From: Zeimonas sp039807785
Lineage (GTDB): Bacteria > Pseudomonadota > Gammaproteobacteria > Burkholderiales > Burkholderiaceae_E
Assembly: GCA_039807785.1 (NCBI GenBank)
Contig: JBDHRX010000014.1
Coordinates: 1-37,782, forward strand
DNA length: 37,782 nt
Direction: 5' to 3'
The position numbers were made by a program, and so were the translations under genes. The notes below the pieces were generated by a model. It did not search any database. It saw only the letters and a list, made by a program, of their open reading frames with translations, and had not been told where the DNA came from. This document shows, piece after piece, positions 22,141 through 30,715 of this stretch. Position 1 is the stretch's first letter. Each line of letters begins with the position of its first letter.

Positions 22141-22860
22141 ATGCGGATGCGGCGCATCGCTCTGGTTCTGTTTCCGCTCCTGCCGCTCGGCGGCACGCTG
22201 GCCGGCACCGCCCGCGCCGAGGCCGAATGGTTGTCCCTGGGCAGCAAGCACTGGGCGCCGACGGTCTTCAGGAAGAGCGGCATCGATACCGCGAACGCGG
22301 TGGCCGAGGCGCGCGTCACGCGCGAGGTGATCCGCGGGTGGTGCGAGAACTGGTCGCCCGCCGACCGCGGCTGCTTCCAGCGCGAGTGGTCCGAGGACCT
22401 CGGGAAGCAGACGTTCCGGGCGTCGGCCGATTGCACCCGCGGCCGCATCACGGCGGTCGACGGCAACACCTACACGCAGGCCGGTCGCTGGGACGATTCC
22501 GACATCGGCGGCGGCCGCACGCGCTGGCGCGATGGGTCCGGGAAGATCGTCGGCCGCGACAATGCCAGCGGCGGCCTCGGCATCTCGCAGCAGTGGGAGG
22601 TGCTGTGCCCCGGCACGAAGCGCGGCCATGGAGCGAATGCGGCGCCCGCGCGCGGCGCGCGCCCGGTGCAGCCGGCGCGCTTCACCGCGGGCCAGGCGGT
22701 CGAAGCCCGCTACGGCAGCGGCTGGGTGCGCGCGCGCATCGACAGCGTGCAGCAGGTGAGTGGCGCCTCCGGCCCCGAGTTCGCCTACAACGTGCGCCTC
22801 GAGAACGGGCTGCGCAGCCAGTTGCCGGCACGGATGCTGCGCGAGCCGGCGGGCAGGTAG
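22141..22860 (+). CDS. Secreted protein with C-terminal Tudor/Agenet-like domain
   Basis: The 239-residue product begins with a signal peptide (MRMRR, hydrophobic core, predicted cut after ARA at residue 26), so it should be periplasmic. The middle has several cysteines (WCENW, RGCFQ, DCTRG, VLCPG), which suggests disulfides. Residues about 178-235 (FTAGQAVEARYGSGWVRA through LPARMLREP) read like a Tudor/Agenet-type small barrel of the kind that follows W-Y-x-A-x patterns. This is an inference from pattern alone. The ATG at 22141 has AAGGAG six bases upstream, which fixes the start. I do not recognise a named family and cannot assign a function. It is followed 11 bp later by a cystathionine beta-lyase gene. 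Confidence 0.8.
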   Translation: MRMRRIALVLFPLLPLGGTLAGTARAEAEWLSLGSKHWAPTVFRKSGIDTANAVAEARVTREVIRGWCENWSPADRGCFQREWSEDLGKQTFRASADCTRGRITAVDGNTYTQAGRWDDSDIGGGRTRWRDGSGKIVGRDNASGGLGISQQWEVLCPGTKRGHGANAAPARGARPVQPARFTAGQAVEARYGSGWVRARIDSVQQVSGASGPEFAYNVRLENGLRSQLPARMLREPAGR

Positions 22861-22863
22861 ACT
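22858..22863 (+). promoter_or_regulatory. Candidate -10 hexamer for a leaderless metC-type transcript
   Basis: TAGACT lies eight bases before the ATG at 22872, which has no ribosome site. Transcription would start at or within a base or two of the start codon. No clear -35 is visible. Confidence 0.35.
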
Positions 22864-22871
22864 CTGCGCCG

Positions 22872-24113
22872 ATGCCTCCGTCCATGCCCGACCACACGAC
22901 CGGCCCGGCCCCGGTTACCCGCCTGGCCGAAACCGGCCGCGCCTTCGACGTCCCGGTCGGCACCGCCAACCTGCCGGTGCACCGCGCCTCGACGGTGCTG
23001 TTCGACACGCTCGCGCAGGCCGAGGCCGCGGGCGAGGCGGTCGGCCGCGGCGAGCGCCACGCGACCACCTACGGCACCGCGGGCACGCCCACCACCCTGG
23101 CGCTGATGGACGCGCTCGCCGAGATCGAGGGCGGCGGCCATCCGGTGCGCGCGGCGCTGGCGCCCTCGGGGCTCGCCGCGATCACGACCGCGCTGCTCGC
23201 GGTGCTCGAGCCGGGCGACCACATCCTGGTGACCGACTCGGCATACGGCCCGACGCGGATCTTCTGCGACGGCATGCTGGCGCGCCTGGGGGTGACCACG
23301 ACCTATTACGACCCCACCATCGGCGCCGGGATCGATGCGCTGATCGGCCCCGCGACGAAGCTGATCTGGCTCGAGAGTCCGGGCAGCTACACCTTCGAGG
23401 TGCAGGACATCCCCGCGATCTGCGCCGTCGCGCGCGCGCGCGGCGTGCTCACGATGGTGGACAACACCTGGGCTTCGCCGGTCTTCGCGCGGCCGTTCGA
23501 CTGGGGCGTCGACGTGTCGGTGCTGGCGCTCACCAAGTACTGGAGCGGCCACTCGGACCTGCTGATGGGCGCGATCGTGGCGCGCGAGGCGCTGTGGCCG
23601 ACGCTCTGGAACGCGGTCCGGCAGCTCGGCACCTGCGTGGGAGGCGACGATGCCTACCTGGTGCTGCGCGGCCTGCGCACCGCCGACGTCCGGATGCGTC
23701 GCCACCAGGAGAACGCGCTGGCGGTCGCGCACTGGCTGCAGCGCCGCGAGGAGGTCGAGGCGGTGCTGCACCCGGCGCTGTTCTCGCATCCGCAGCACGC
23801 GCTGTGGCGGCGCGACTTCTCGGGCGCGAGCGGGTTGTTTTCGTTCTCGCTCGAGCCGGGCCTCCTCGATGCGCGCCGCGCGCCCGCGGCGCTCGCCGTG
23901 CTGTGCGAACGTCGTCGCCACTTCGGCATCGGCTATTCGTGGGGCGGCTACGAGAGCCTGATCATGCCGGCGCGCATCGGGCACCTGCGCAAGGTCGCCC
24001 CCTGGACCGGCGGACCGCTGCTGCGCGTGCACGTCGGGCTGGAAGACCCCGATGACCTGATCGCCGACCTGCAGCGCGGGTTCGAGGCGATGGAGCACGC
24101 CCGGGCGAGCTGA
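22872..24113 (+). CDS. metC: Cystathionine beta-lyase (PLP-dependent, Cys/Met metabolism family)
   Basis: The 413-residue protein belongs to the Cys/Met metabolism PLP family and reads as the MetC branch. ALTKYWSGHSDLLMG contains the PLP lysine (Lys222). DNTWASPVFARPFDWGVDVSV carries the Asp that holds the pyridine nitrogen, and GIGYSWGGYESLIMP is the MetC-type C-terminal substrate segment. The enzyme cleaves cystathionine to homocysteine, pyruvate and ammonia, the penultimate step of methionine synthesis. ATG at 22872 is used, and a second in-frame ATG at 22884 cannot be excluded. There is no ribosome site, and a -10-like hexamer sits eight bases upstream. Confidence 0.9.
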   Translation: MPPSMPDHTTGPAPVTRLAETGRAFDVPVGTANLPVHRASTVLFDTLAQAEAAGEAVGRGERHATTYGTAGTPTTLALMDALAEIEGGGHPVRAALAPSGLAAITTALLAVLEPGDHILVTDSAYGPTRIFCDGMLARLGVTTTYYDPTIGAGIDALIGPATKLIWLESPGSYTFEVQDIPAICAVARARGVLTMVDNTWASPVFARPFDWGVDVSVLALTKYWSGHSDLLMGAIVAREALWPTLWNAVRQLGTCVGGDDAYLVLRGLRTADVRMRRHQENALAVAHWLQRREEVEAVLHPALFSHPQHALWRRDFSGASGLFSFSLEPGLLDARRAPAALAVLCERRRHFGIGYSWGGYESLIMPARIGHLRKVAPWTGGPLLRVHVGLEDPDDLIADLQRGFEAMEHARAS

Positions 24114-24140
24114 TGCGGCGGGCCGGACCGGTTGCCGCGC

Positions 24141-25292
24141 CTAGACCGGGGCCTGCTCGACGTCGCGCCCGTGCTCGGGCCGGCCCGGTTCGGGCGCGTC
24201 TCGGAGCGGCGGTGCGCCCGGCGCCCGGTGATCGGGCGCCGGCGGACGCGAGCGAAACACCGCGGGCGTGACCCCGGTCCACTTGCGGAACGCGCGGAAG
24301 AACGACGCGGGGTCGCCGAAGCCGAGCGCCTCGCCGATCGCCGACACCGGCGTGTCGGTGCCGATCAGCCAGTCGATCGCGGCGTCGCGGCGGGCTCCGT
24401 CCTTGATCGCCTGGAACGAGGTGCCCTCGGCCTCCAGCCGGCGCGTCAGCGTGCGGACCGAGAGATGCAGCGCGCGCGCGATCTCCTCGATCCCGGGGGA
24501 GCGCCGGATCGCCGCGTCGAGCTGGGCGCGCACGCGTTCGGCCAGCGAGGCTTCGTCGCGGAAGAAGAGCCAGTCGTGCGGCACGCGCGCGAGAAAGCGG
24601 CGCAGCTCGGTGCGCGAGCGCCGCAGCGGCAGCTCGAGCAGCGTCGCGTCGAACGCGAACGCGGTGACGGGCTGGCCGAAGCGCACGGGGCCGGGGAACA
24701 GCGCCAGGCAGTCCTCGACCGGCGCCTGCGGCGCGAAGGCGAAGCTCACCTCGCGCAGCGGGATGCGCTGCGCGACCAGCCAGGAGGCGAGGCCGTGGAA
24801 CATCTTCAGCAGCATCAGCTGGCCGAAGGGCGAGCCGGTCCCGGCCTGCGCTTCCGGCTGCAGCACGAAGCGCGCGCTGCCGTCCTGGACGCTCAGGTGG
24901 ATCGAGAAATCGTCGCGCATCACGTGCGCGAAGCGGCGCAGGCGATGCAGCGCGATGCTCAGGGTCGGGGCCTCGATCAGGCCGAGGCACAGCAGCTTGG
25001 TCGCTCCGGAGCGCGTGGGCCGGGCGAGCAGGTTCGGCATCTCGTCGTCCAGGCGCTGCGCGAGCAGCCGCCAGAACCGCGCGAAGCGCTCGCTGTCGAG
25101 GCGCGCGGCGCGGGCGCGCGGCAGCGGGACGTCGATGCCCGCGTCGCGCAGCAGCCGCGTCTCGACGTCGCTGCCCAGGGCCGCGTGCCCGAGCAGCGTG
25201 CGCAGTATCGAGACCGCGATGGTCGGCGCCGCCTCGCGCGCGCAGGCCGAGCTCGTCGGCGCCCCGATCGGCACGACCCCCATCGCCCCCAT
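24141..25292 (-). CDS. AraC-family transcriptional regulator with arabinose-binding-like N-terminal domain
   Basis: The 383-residue regulator has an N-terminal domain of the Arabinose_bd type (about 20-200; GLIEAPTLSIALHRLRRF and LREVSFAFAPQ) and a C-terminal AraC double helix-turn-helix (about 255-350): IEEIARALHLSVRTLTRRL, ISAIGEALGFGDPASFFRAFRKW and GVTPAVFR. The tail after that is Pro/Arg-rich and low in complexity. ATG at 25292 has GGAGG five to six bases upstream. It is divergent from the DUF6351 lipoprotein gene with 168 bp between, so it probably regulates that gene. Confidence 0.9.
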   Translation of the reverse strand: MGAMGVVPIGAPTSSACAREAAPTIAVSILRTLLGHAALGSDVETRLLRDAGIDVPLPRARAARLDSERFARFWRLLAQRLDDEMPNLLARPTRSGATKLLCLGLIEAPTLSIALHRLRRFAHVMRDDFSIHLSVQDGSARFVLQPEAQAGTGSPFGQLMLLKMFHGLASWLVAQRIPLREVSFAFAPQAPVEDCLALFPGPVRFGQPVTAFAFDATLLELPLRRSRTELRRFLARVPHDWLFFRDEASLAERVRAQLDAAIRRSPGIEEIARALHLSVRTLTRRLEAEGTSFQAIKDGARRDAAIDWLIGTDTPVSAIGEALGFGDPASFFRAFRKWTGVTPAVFRSRPPAPDHRAPGAPPLRDAPEPGRPEHGRDVEQAPV

Positions 25293-25400
25293 CGAATCCC
25301 TCCGGTCGACTCCGGTTTCCCGCTGCCACCTTCGCAAAGATTGGCGTGTTCTGCAACTGGGGCGTCCACAAAAGCGAGTCGGCGCGCCGAACCCCGTGGC

Positions 25401-25406
25401 TAGAAT
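25401..25406 (+). promoter_or_regulatory. Candidate -10 hexamer of the DUF6351 gene
   Basis: TAGAAT in a GC-rich gap, about 54 bases before the ATG at 25461. No -35 match, consistent with activation by the divergent AraC-type regulator. Confidence 0.35.
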
Positions 25407-25460
25407 CGACCGGAACGCGCGGCACAGAAGCGCGGCCCAGACACCGAGAGGAGATCCAGA

Positions 25461-27971
25461 ATGTCGACCCAGAATCCGGGGCAGCGCCGGACGCTTCCCA
25501 TCGTTTTCCCGCAGCGCGGCCGGCCGGCCTGGCAGGTCCTGGCTGCCGTCGCCTGCGCCGCGCTCGTGAGCGCCTGCGGCGGCGGTGGAGGGGGCGGTGG
25601 GGGTGGCGGACTGGGCGGCGGCGGGTCCGGCGCGACGCCCAAGGCCTCGCTCGCCGTGGTCTCGGGTCCGGCGCAGTGGGTCTCGGGCGGCGACGCGCGC
25701 GTCGCGGTCGATCTGAGCGACGTGGCCTCCGGCGACGTCGTGCTCTGGCTCAACGGCGCGCCGCTCGCGACGTCGCTGCCGGCGACGCCGACCGCCGGCG
25801 GCGAGCGGCTGGAAGGCGTGGTCGCCGGGCTGGTCGACGGCGACAACACGCTCGAGGTGCGCCACAACGGCGCCGTGCTGGCGAGCCTGCAGTTGAAGAA
25901 CCACCCGGCCACCGGGCCGATGTTCTCGGGCGCGCACCAGTCGCCGTTCGTCTGCGCCGGGCCGCGCCGCTTCAGCCGCGAGCACGTCGTCGACTCGAAC
26001 GACGCGAACCACTTCGCGGTGCGCGATTCGGGCGGCGCCACGATCGGCTACAGCAAGGACTGCACGCTCGCTCCCTGGGTCGAGTACGTCTACATGCCGG
26101 TGGGCGGCAGCGGCACCGGCGCCTACAAGCCGATGCCGGGCGACGGCTCGCGCCCGGCCGATCTGGCGAAGACGACGCTGCTCGACGGCCGCGAGGTCGA
26201 CTTCATCGTGCGCATCGAGCGCGGCACCATCAACCGCTTCATCTACCAGTACTACATGCTGGCGCCGTTCGGGGAAGACCCCGCCGCGGCGCCCGACACC
26301 AGCCTCTGGAACGGCCGGCTGGTCTATTCGTTCCAGGGCGGGGTGGGCTTCGGCCATTACCAGGGCGACCACCAGAACGTCGGCGACCCGGTCGCGCTGG
26401 GCAAGGGCTACGCGATCGCCTACTCCACCGGCACGCGCACCAGCGTGCACTACAACATGGTGCTGGGCGGCGAGACCGCGATGATGACCAAGGAGGGCTT
26501 CGTCAAGCGCTACGGCGTGCCGCTGTACACGGTCGGCACCGGCGCCTCGGGCGGCGCGATCCAGCAGTACCTGTACGCGCAGAATCACCCGGGCCTGATC
26601 GACGCGGCGATCCCGACCCAGAACTATCCGGACATGGTCGGGCAGATCCCCCACGTCGGCGACTGCGAGCTGCTCGAGTACTACATGGACGTGACCGACC
26701 GGGCGAACCCGGCCTGGGGGCCGGCCACGGTCAAGAACCGCAGCTGGCTGGTCGGGATGAACGCCGAGGATTCGGTGGCCAACTCGCTGTTCCCGCTGAT
26801 GCAGGCGCTCAACGCGGGCGTCAATCCGGTCACCGGCGGGGCCTTGCCGTACGCGGTGCCGATGGGCGGGGCGCCGGGATCGACCGAGTGCCGCGTCGCC
26901 TGGGTGGGCCTGACGGCCGGCGCGATGAACCCGCATTTCGACGCCGACGGCGTGGTGGCGAAGGCGGGCGACCGGATGCCGGCGGCGGCCTTCACCGGCG
27001 TGCAGTTCAGCCACTACGACGACCTGAAGAAGGTCTACGGCATGGGAGCCGACGGCCATCCGCGGCCGACCTGGGACAACGTCGGCGTCCAGTACGGGCT
27101 GAAGTCGATGATCGACGGCCTGATCTCGCCGACGCAGTTCCTCGACCTGAACTTCAAGATCGGCGGCTGGAAGCGCTTCGCCGAGATGGTGCCCGAGGGC
27201 TTCCCGTACAACGGCACGGGCAACGCCGAGCTGGCCAAGGTCGCGGCCGACCCGAGCTACTTCGACCTCTGGGGCGCGCGCAACATGAACCGCTGGAACC
27301 CGGCCACGCCGGACGTGCCGGCGCCGCGCACGCACGGCGACGTCGAGGCGATCCGCGCCGCCTACCAGTCCGGCCTGGTGTTCAAGGGCCGCATCGAGGT
27401 GCCGATCATCAACTGGCACCCGTACCTCGAAGAGAAGCTCGACATGCACAACGTGCACCAGGCCTTCGCCGCACGCAAGCGCATCGTCGACGCGATGGGC
27501 GGCGCGACGCACCAGGTGATCTGGTTCACCGAGACCCGCGGCGTGCCGTCGCCCTTCGACCAGCGGCCGATGGCGCTCGAGGTCATGGAGGAGTGGATGA
27601 CGAACATCCGCGCCAACCCGCAGCGCAGCCTGGCCGAGAACCGCCCGGCGCGCGCCGTCGACAGCTGCTTCGACACCGACGGCTCGGTGCTGGCCACCGG
27701 CAACGACGTCTGGGCCGGCATCCTCGACGCGCGACCCGCCGGCCAGTGCACGCTCAAGTTCCCGCTGCACTCGACGTCGCGGATCGTCGCCGGCGGACCG
27801 ATCGAGGGCGGCGTGTTCAAGTGCGCGCTCAAGTCGGTCGACACGGCGCTGTCCGACGGCACCTACGGCCCGTGGGCGCCGAACTTCGCGGAGATCCTGA
27901 AGCTGTACGCGATCTTCCCCGAGGGCGTGTGCGACTGGAGCAAGCCGGACCAGGGGCGGCCCCAGGGCTAG
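25461..27971 (+). CDS. DUF6351 family lipoprotein, probable alpha/beta hydrolase
   Basis: The 836-residue protein has a long lipoprotein signal ending in LVSAC with Cys39 as the lipid anchor, then a run of about 11 glycines that makes a flexible tether. Residues about 65-140 look like a beta-sandwich. The main part matches the DUF6351 family. YTVGTGASGGAIQQYLYAQ contains a G-x-S-x-G-type nucleophile elbow with Ser363, and later NWHPYLEEKLDMHNVHQAFAARKR carries conserved His and Asp residues that could complete a triad. It is probably an exported hydrolase on the cell surface or periplasmic face, with an unknown substrate. GAGGAG lies eight bases before the ATG. The divergent AraC regulator is its likely controller. 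Confidence 0.88.
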   Translation: MSTQNPGQRRTLPIVFPQRGRPAWQVLAAVACAALVSACGGGGGGGGGGGLGGGGSGATPKASLAVVSGPAQWVSGGDARVAVDLSDVASGDVVLWLNGAPLATSLPATPTAGGERLEGVVAGLVDGDNTLEVRHNGAVLASLQLKNHPATGPMFSGAHQSPFVCAGPRRFSREHVVDSNDANHFAVRDSGGATIGYSKDCTLAPWVEYVYMPVGGSGTGAYKPMPGDGSRPADLAKTTLLDGREVDFIVRIERGTINRFIYQYYMLAPFGEDPAAAPDTSLWNGRLVYSFQGGVGFGHYQGDHQNVGDPVALGKGYAIAYSTGTRTSVHYNMVLGGETAMMTKEGFVKRYGVPLYTVGTGASGGAIQQYLYAQNHPGLIDAAIPTQNYPDMVGQIPHVGDCELLEYYMDVTDRANPAWGPATVKNRSWLVGMNAEDSVANSLFPLMQALNAGVNPVTGGALPYAVPMGGAPGSTECRVAWVGLTAGAMNPHFDADGVVAKAGDRMPAAAFTGVQFSHYDDLKKVYGMGADGHPRPTWDNVGVQYGLKSMIDGLISPTQFLDLNFKIGGWKRFAEMVPEGFPYNGTGNAELAKVAADPSYFDLWGARNMNRWNPATPDVPAPRTHGDVEAIRAAYQSGLVFKGRIEVPIINWHPYLEEKLDMHNVHQAFAARKRIVDAMGGATHQVIWFTETRGVPSPFDQRPMALEVMEEWMTNIRANPQRSLAENRPARAVDSCFDTDGSVLATGNDVWAGILDARPAGQCTLKFPLHSTSRIVAGGPIEGGVFKCALKSVDTALSDGTYGPWAPNFAEILKLYAIFPEGVCDWSKPDQGRPQG

Positions 27972-28110
27972 CAGCTTCGAATTCCTCAAATGCTCGCTTG
28001 TTGGATCGGCAATTCCCCCGGTCCCGGCGAGCCCCTAGACTTCTCCCGGAGATTGCGTCCGCCGGCGTGGCGCAGCGTGCGTCGCGCGCGGACGAGACGG
28101 GAGGTGCGGG

Positions 28111-29631
28111 GTGACACTGGGCGTCGGGGGGATCCTGGCCGCTGAGCCAGCGGAGATCGTGCGGCGACTGACGTTCGCCACCAAGGAGGCCGCCGGCCCC
28201 GACCACGCCGACCTGTTCGACGCCATGGCGCGCGTCAACTTGGCCCATGCGGTGATGCTGCATCGCACCGGGCTGGTCGCTCCGGAGGCCGGCGCCGCGC
28301 TGGTGGGTCTGATGCTCGAGGTCCTGCGCGGCGGCATGCGCTCGGTGCCGCTGGCGGCGGACGCCGGCGACCTCTATCCGCAGATCGAGGCCCATGCGAG
28401 CGAGCGCCTGGGGCGCGACGTGGCGGGCTTCCTGCAGCTGGGGCGGTCGCGCGGCGACGTCATCCCGGCGGCGATGCGGCTCAAGCTGCGCACCAAGGAG
28501 CTGCGGCTGCTGCGCCGGCAGCTGGCGCTGCGCACGGCGCTGCTGCGGCTGTGCCGCGCGCACATCGGCACGGTGATGCCGTCGTACACGCACTGGCAGC
28601 GTTCGCAGGTGATGACGCTCGGGCATTTCCTGGGGCGGTTCGCGGCCTGGTTCGCGCGCGACTTCGAGCGGCTCCTGGAATGCACGCTCCGGCACGACCT
28701 TTCGCCGCTCGGCGCCGCCAACGGGGTCGGCACCAGCGTGAAGCTCGACCGGGCGATGACGGCCGGCTATCTCGGCCACGCCGCGTTCGTGCCCGCCGCC
28801 GGCGACGCCGTCTATGCCTGGGACTACATGATGGAGCCGGTGTCGGCGGCGGCGATCTTCGGCTCGCATGCCGCCCGGCTCATGGGCAACTTCATCCTCT
28901 GGCACACGCCCGAGTTCGCGATGGCCCGGCTCCCGGACTCGTTCGCGACGGCCAGCACCTACCTGCCGCAGAAGCGCAACCCGGAGCCGCTGGAGACCGT
29001 CAAGGCCTTCGCCGAGCTGATGCACGGCGACCTCGCCACCGTGTTCCTGATGGCCCGCAACGAGGACTGGCCGCACAGCCTGATCAACCATGGTTTCCCG
29101 GCGATCAATCGCGCCCTCGACCTGAGCGTCGACTGCGCCGAGCTCACCACCGCGATCCTGTCGAGCATCGAGTTCGACGCGGCGCGGATGCGCAGCCACA
29201 TCGACGGCAGCTTCGTGACCGCCTCGGAAGTCGCGAACACGCTCGTGGCGCGCACCGGCATCGCGTTCCGCGAGGCCCACGAGATCGTCGGGCTGGCGGT
29301 GCGCGGCTGCCTCGCGGCGGGCGAGGCCAACCTCGGCCCCGGCCGGCTGCGGGCGGCGGCCCGCGAGCTGGGCCACGGCGAGCTCGCCATCGCCGACGCC
29401 GAGATCGTCGCCGCGGTCGAGCCCGAGGAGTTCGTCCGGCGGATGGTCTCGCCGGGCGGCGTGAGCCCCGAGACCTTCGCGAGCGTGCTCGACGCCTGGG
29501 AGCGGCAGCTCGCCGACGACGGGCGCCGCCTCGCCGAGGCCGAGGCGCGCTGGGAGCAGGCCGAGGCGCGGCTGGTCGCGGCGGCCGAGGAGATCGTGCG
29601 CGGCGGCCCCGGAGGCCGCGCGCCGGCCTGA
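28111..29631 (+). CDS. Argininosuccinate lyase / fumarase superfamily lyase, non-canonical
   Basis: The 506-residue protein has the ASL-family order: the segment HASERLGRDVAGFLQLGRSRGDV corresponds to the HTGRSRND region, MPSYTHWQRSQVMTLGHF to the TH-x-Q-x-AQP region with its general-acid His, and FATASTYLPQKRNPEPLE to the GSSxMPQKKNP signature. The signature differs from consensus: Gly is Ala, the second Ser is Thr and Met is Leu, while the Ser before it and PQKxNP remain. An altered substrate is therefore likely, as in EDDS lyase and related enzymes, rather than arginine synthesis. GTG at 28111 has GGAGG upstream. The next gene is a Bug binding protein, suggesting uptake followed by cleavage of a C4-dicarboxylate-substituted compound. 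Confidence 0.85.
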   Translation: MTLGVGGILAAEPAEIVRRLTFATKEAAGPDHADLFDAMARVNLAHAVMLHRTGLVAPEAGAALVGLMLEVLRGGMRSVPLAADAGDLYPQIEAHASERLGRDVAGFLQLGRSRGDVIPAAMRLKLRTKELRLLRRQLALRTALLRLCRAHIGTVMPSYTHWQRSQVMTLGHFLGRFAAWFARDFERLLECTLRHDLSPLGAANGVGTSVKLDRAMTAGYLGHAAFVPAAGDAVYAWDYMMEPVSAAAIFGSHAARLMGNFILWHTPEFAMARLPDSFATASTYLPQKRNPEPLETVKAFAELMHGDLATVFLMARNEDWPHSLINHGFPAINRALDLSVDCAELTTAILSSIEFDAARMRSHIDGSFVTASEVANTLVARTGIAFREAHEIVGLAVRGCLAAGEANLGPGRLRAAARELGHGELAIADAEIVAAVEPEEFVRRMVSPGGVSPETFASVLDAWERQLADDGRRLAEAEARWEQAEARLVAAAEEIVRGGPGGRAPA

Positions 29632-29704
29632 TGCCCCGGAGCCGGCGCACGGCGGGCCCCGCGCCGGCGAGTTCCGACACCGAATCCGATCGAGAGGACA
29701 CACC

Positions 29705-30688
29705 ATGTCGATGCAGAAGGGGATCTGGACGTTCGTGTGCGCGGCCGCGCTGGGTTGCGCGGCGCCGGGCGCGGCCGTGGCCGACGCGAGCTTCCCGGAC
29801 AAGCCGATCCGGCTCGTCGTGCCCTATCCGCCGGGCGGCGGTGCCGATCTCTTCGCCCGGACCCTGGCCCAGCGGCTCGCGGTCACGCTCGGCCAGCCGA
29901 TCGTGATCGACAACAAGCCCGGCGCGAACGGCATCGTCGGCACCGATTCGGTCGCCAAGGCGGCGCCCGACGGCTACACGCTGGTGATGGGGAACATCGG
30001 GCCCAACGCGATCAACCAGGCGATCTACCCGGCGCTGCCCTACGATTGCGTGAAGGACTTCGCCGCGGTGTCGCTCACCGGCTTCACCAACCACATCCTG
30101 GCCGTGCGGCCGACGCTGGGCGTCTCCGATGTCCAGGGCCTGATCGCGCTCGCCAGGAAGAGCCCCGGCAAGCTCACCTACGCCTCGTCGGGCATCGGCG
30201 GCTCGCCGCACCTGGCGGGCGAGCTGTTCGCGCTGATGACGCAGACCAGCCTCACGCACGTGCCGTACAAGGGCGCCTCGCCGGGCAACGCCGACCTGGT
30301 CGGCGGGCAGGTCGACCTGACCTTCAATACGCTCCCGCCGCTGCTCACCTACGTCCGGCAGGACCGGATCAAGCCGCTGGCCGTCACCGCTGCCCGGCGC
30401 GCGTCGTCGCTGCCGGACGTGCCGACGATCGACGAGAGCGGGGTCAAGGGCTACGACGTTTCCACCTGGTACGGCATCTTCGCGCCCGCCAGGACCCCGC
30501 GCGACGTGGTCGCGCGGCTGAACGCGGAGATCGGGAAGGCGCTGGCCGATCCCGAGACCCGCTCGAAGCTCGAAGGGCAGGGTTTCGAGGTGCAGGCGAG
30601 CACGCCGGAGGCGCTCGCCGAGCTGGTGCGCCGGGACGTCGCGAAATGGCGCGACGTCGTCAAGCAGGCGAACATCCAGACGCAGTAG
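29705..30688 (+). CDS. Bug-family (TctC) tripartite tricarboxylate transporter binding protein
   Basis: The 327-residue protein has a Sec signal peptide (cut near AVADA), then FPDKPIRLVVPYPPGGGADLFAR, the family's hallmark opening. VIDNKPGANGIVG, HVPYKGASPGNADLVGGQVDLTF and ARTPRDVVARLNAEIGKAL are further conserved segments. It should bind a carboxylate in the periplasm. No TctA/TctB membrane genes are next to it, as is usual for the many orphan Bug proteins in Burkholderiales. A GAGAGGA lies just upstream of the ATG. It follows the lyase gene by 73 bp and converges with the LysR gene. Confidence 0.93.
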   Translation: MSMQKGIWTFVCAAALGCAAPGAAVADASFPDKPIRLVVPYPPGGGADLFARTLAQRLAVTLGQPIVIDNKPGANGIVGTDSVAKAAPDGYTLVMGNIGPNAINQAIYPALPYDCVKDFAAVSLTGFTNHILAVRPTLGVSDVQGLIALARKSPGKLTYASSGIGGSPHLAGELFALMTQTSLTHVPYKGASPGNADLVGGQVDLTFNTLPPLLTYVRQDRIKPLAVTAARRASSLPDVPTIDESGVKGYDVSTWYGIFAPARTPRDVVARLNAEIGKALADPETRSKLEGQGFEVQASTPEALAELVRRDVAKWRDVVKQANIQTQ

Positions 30689-30715
30689 CGGGGCGCCCGC
30701 GCCCGGGGCGGCGGG

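Noticed and set aside
25293..27989. Minus-strand frame extending the AraC gene to more than 1200 codons
   Set aside because: The upstream part is antisense to the DUF6351 gene and is compositionally biased. The AraC gene starts at 25292 with a proper ribosome site.
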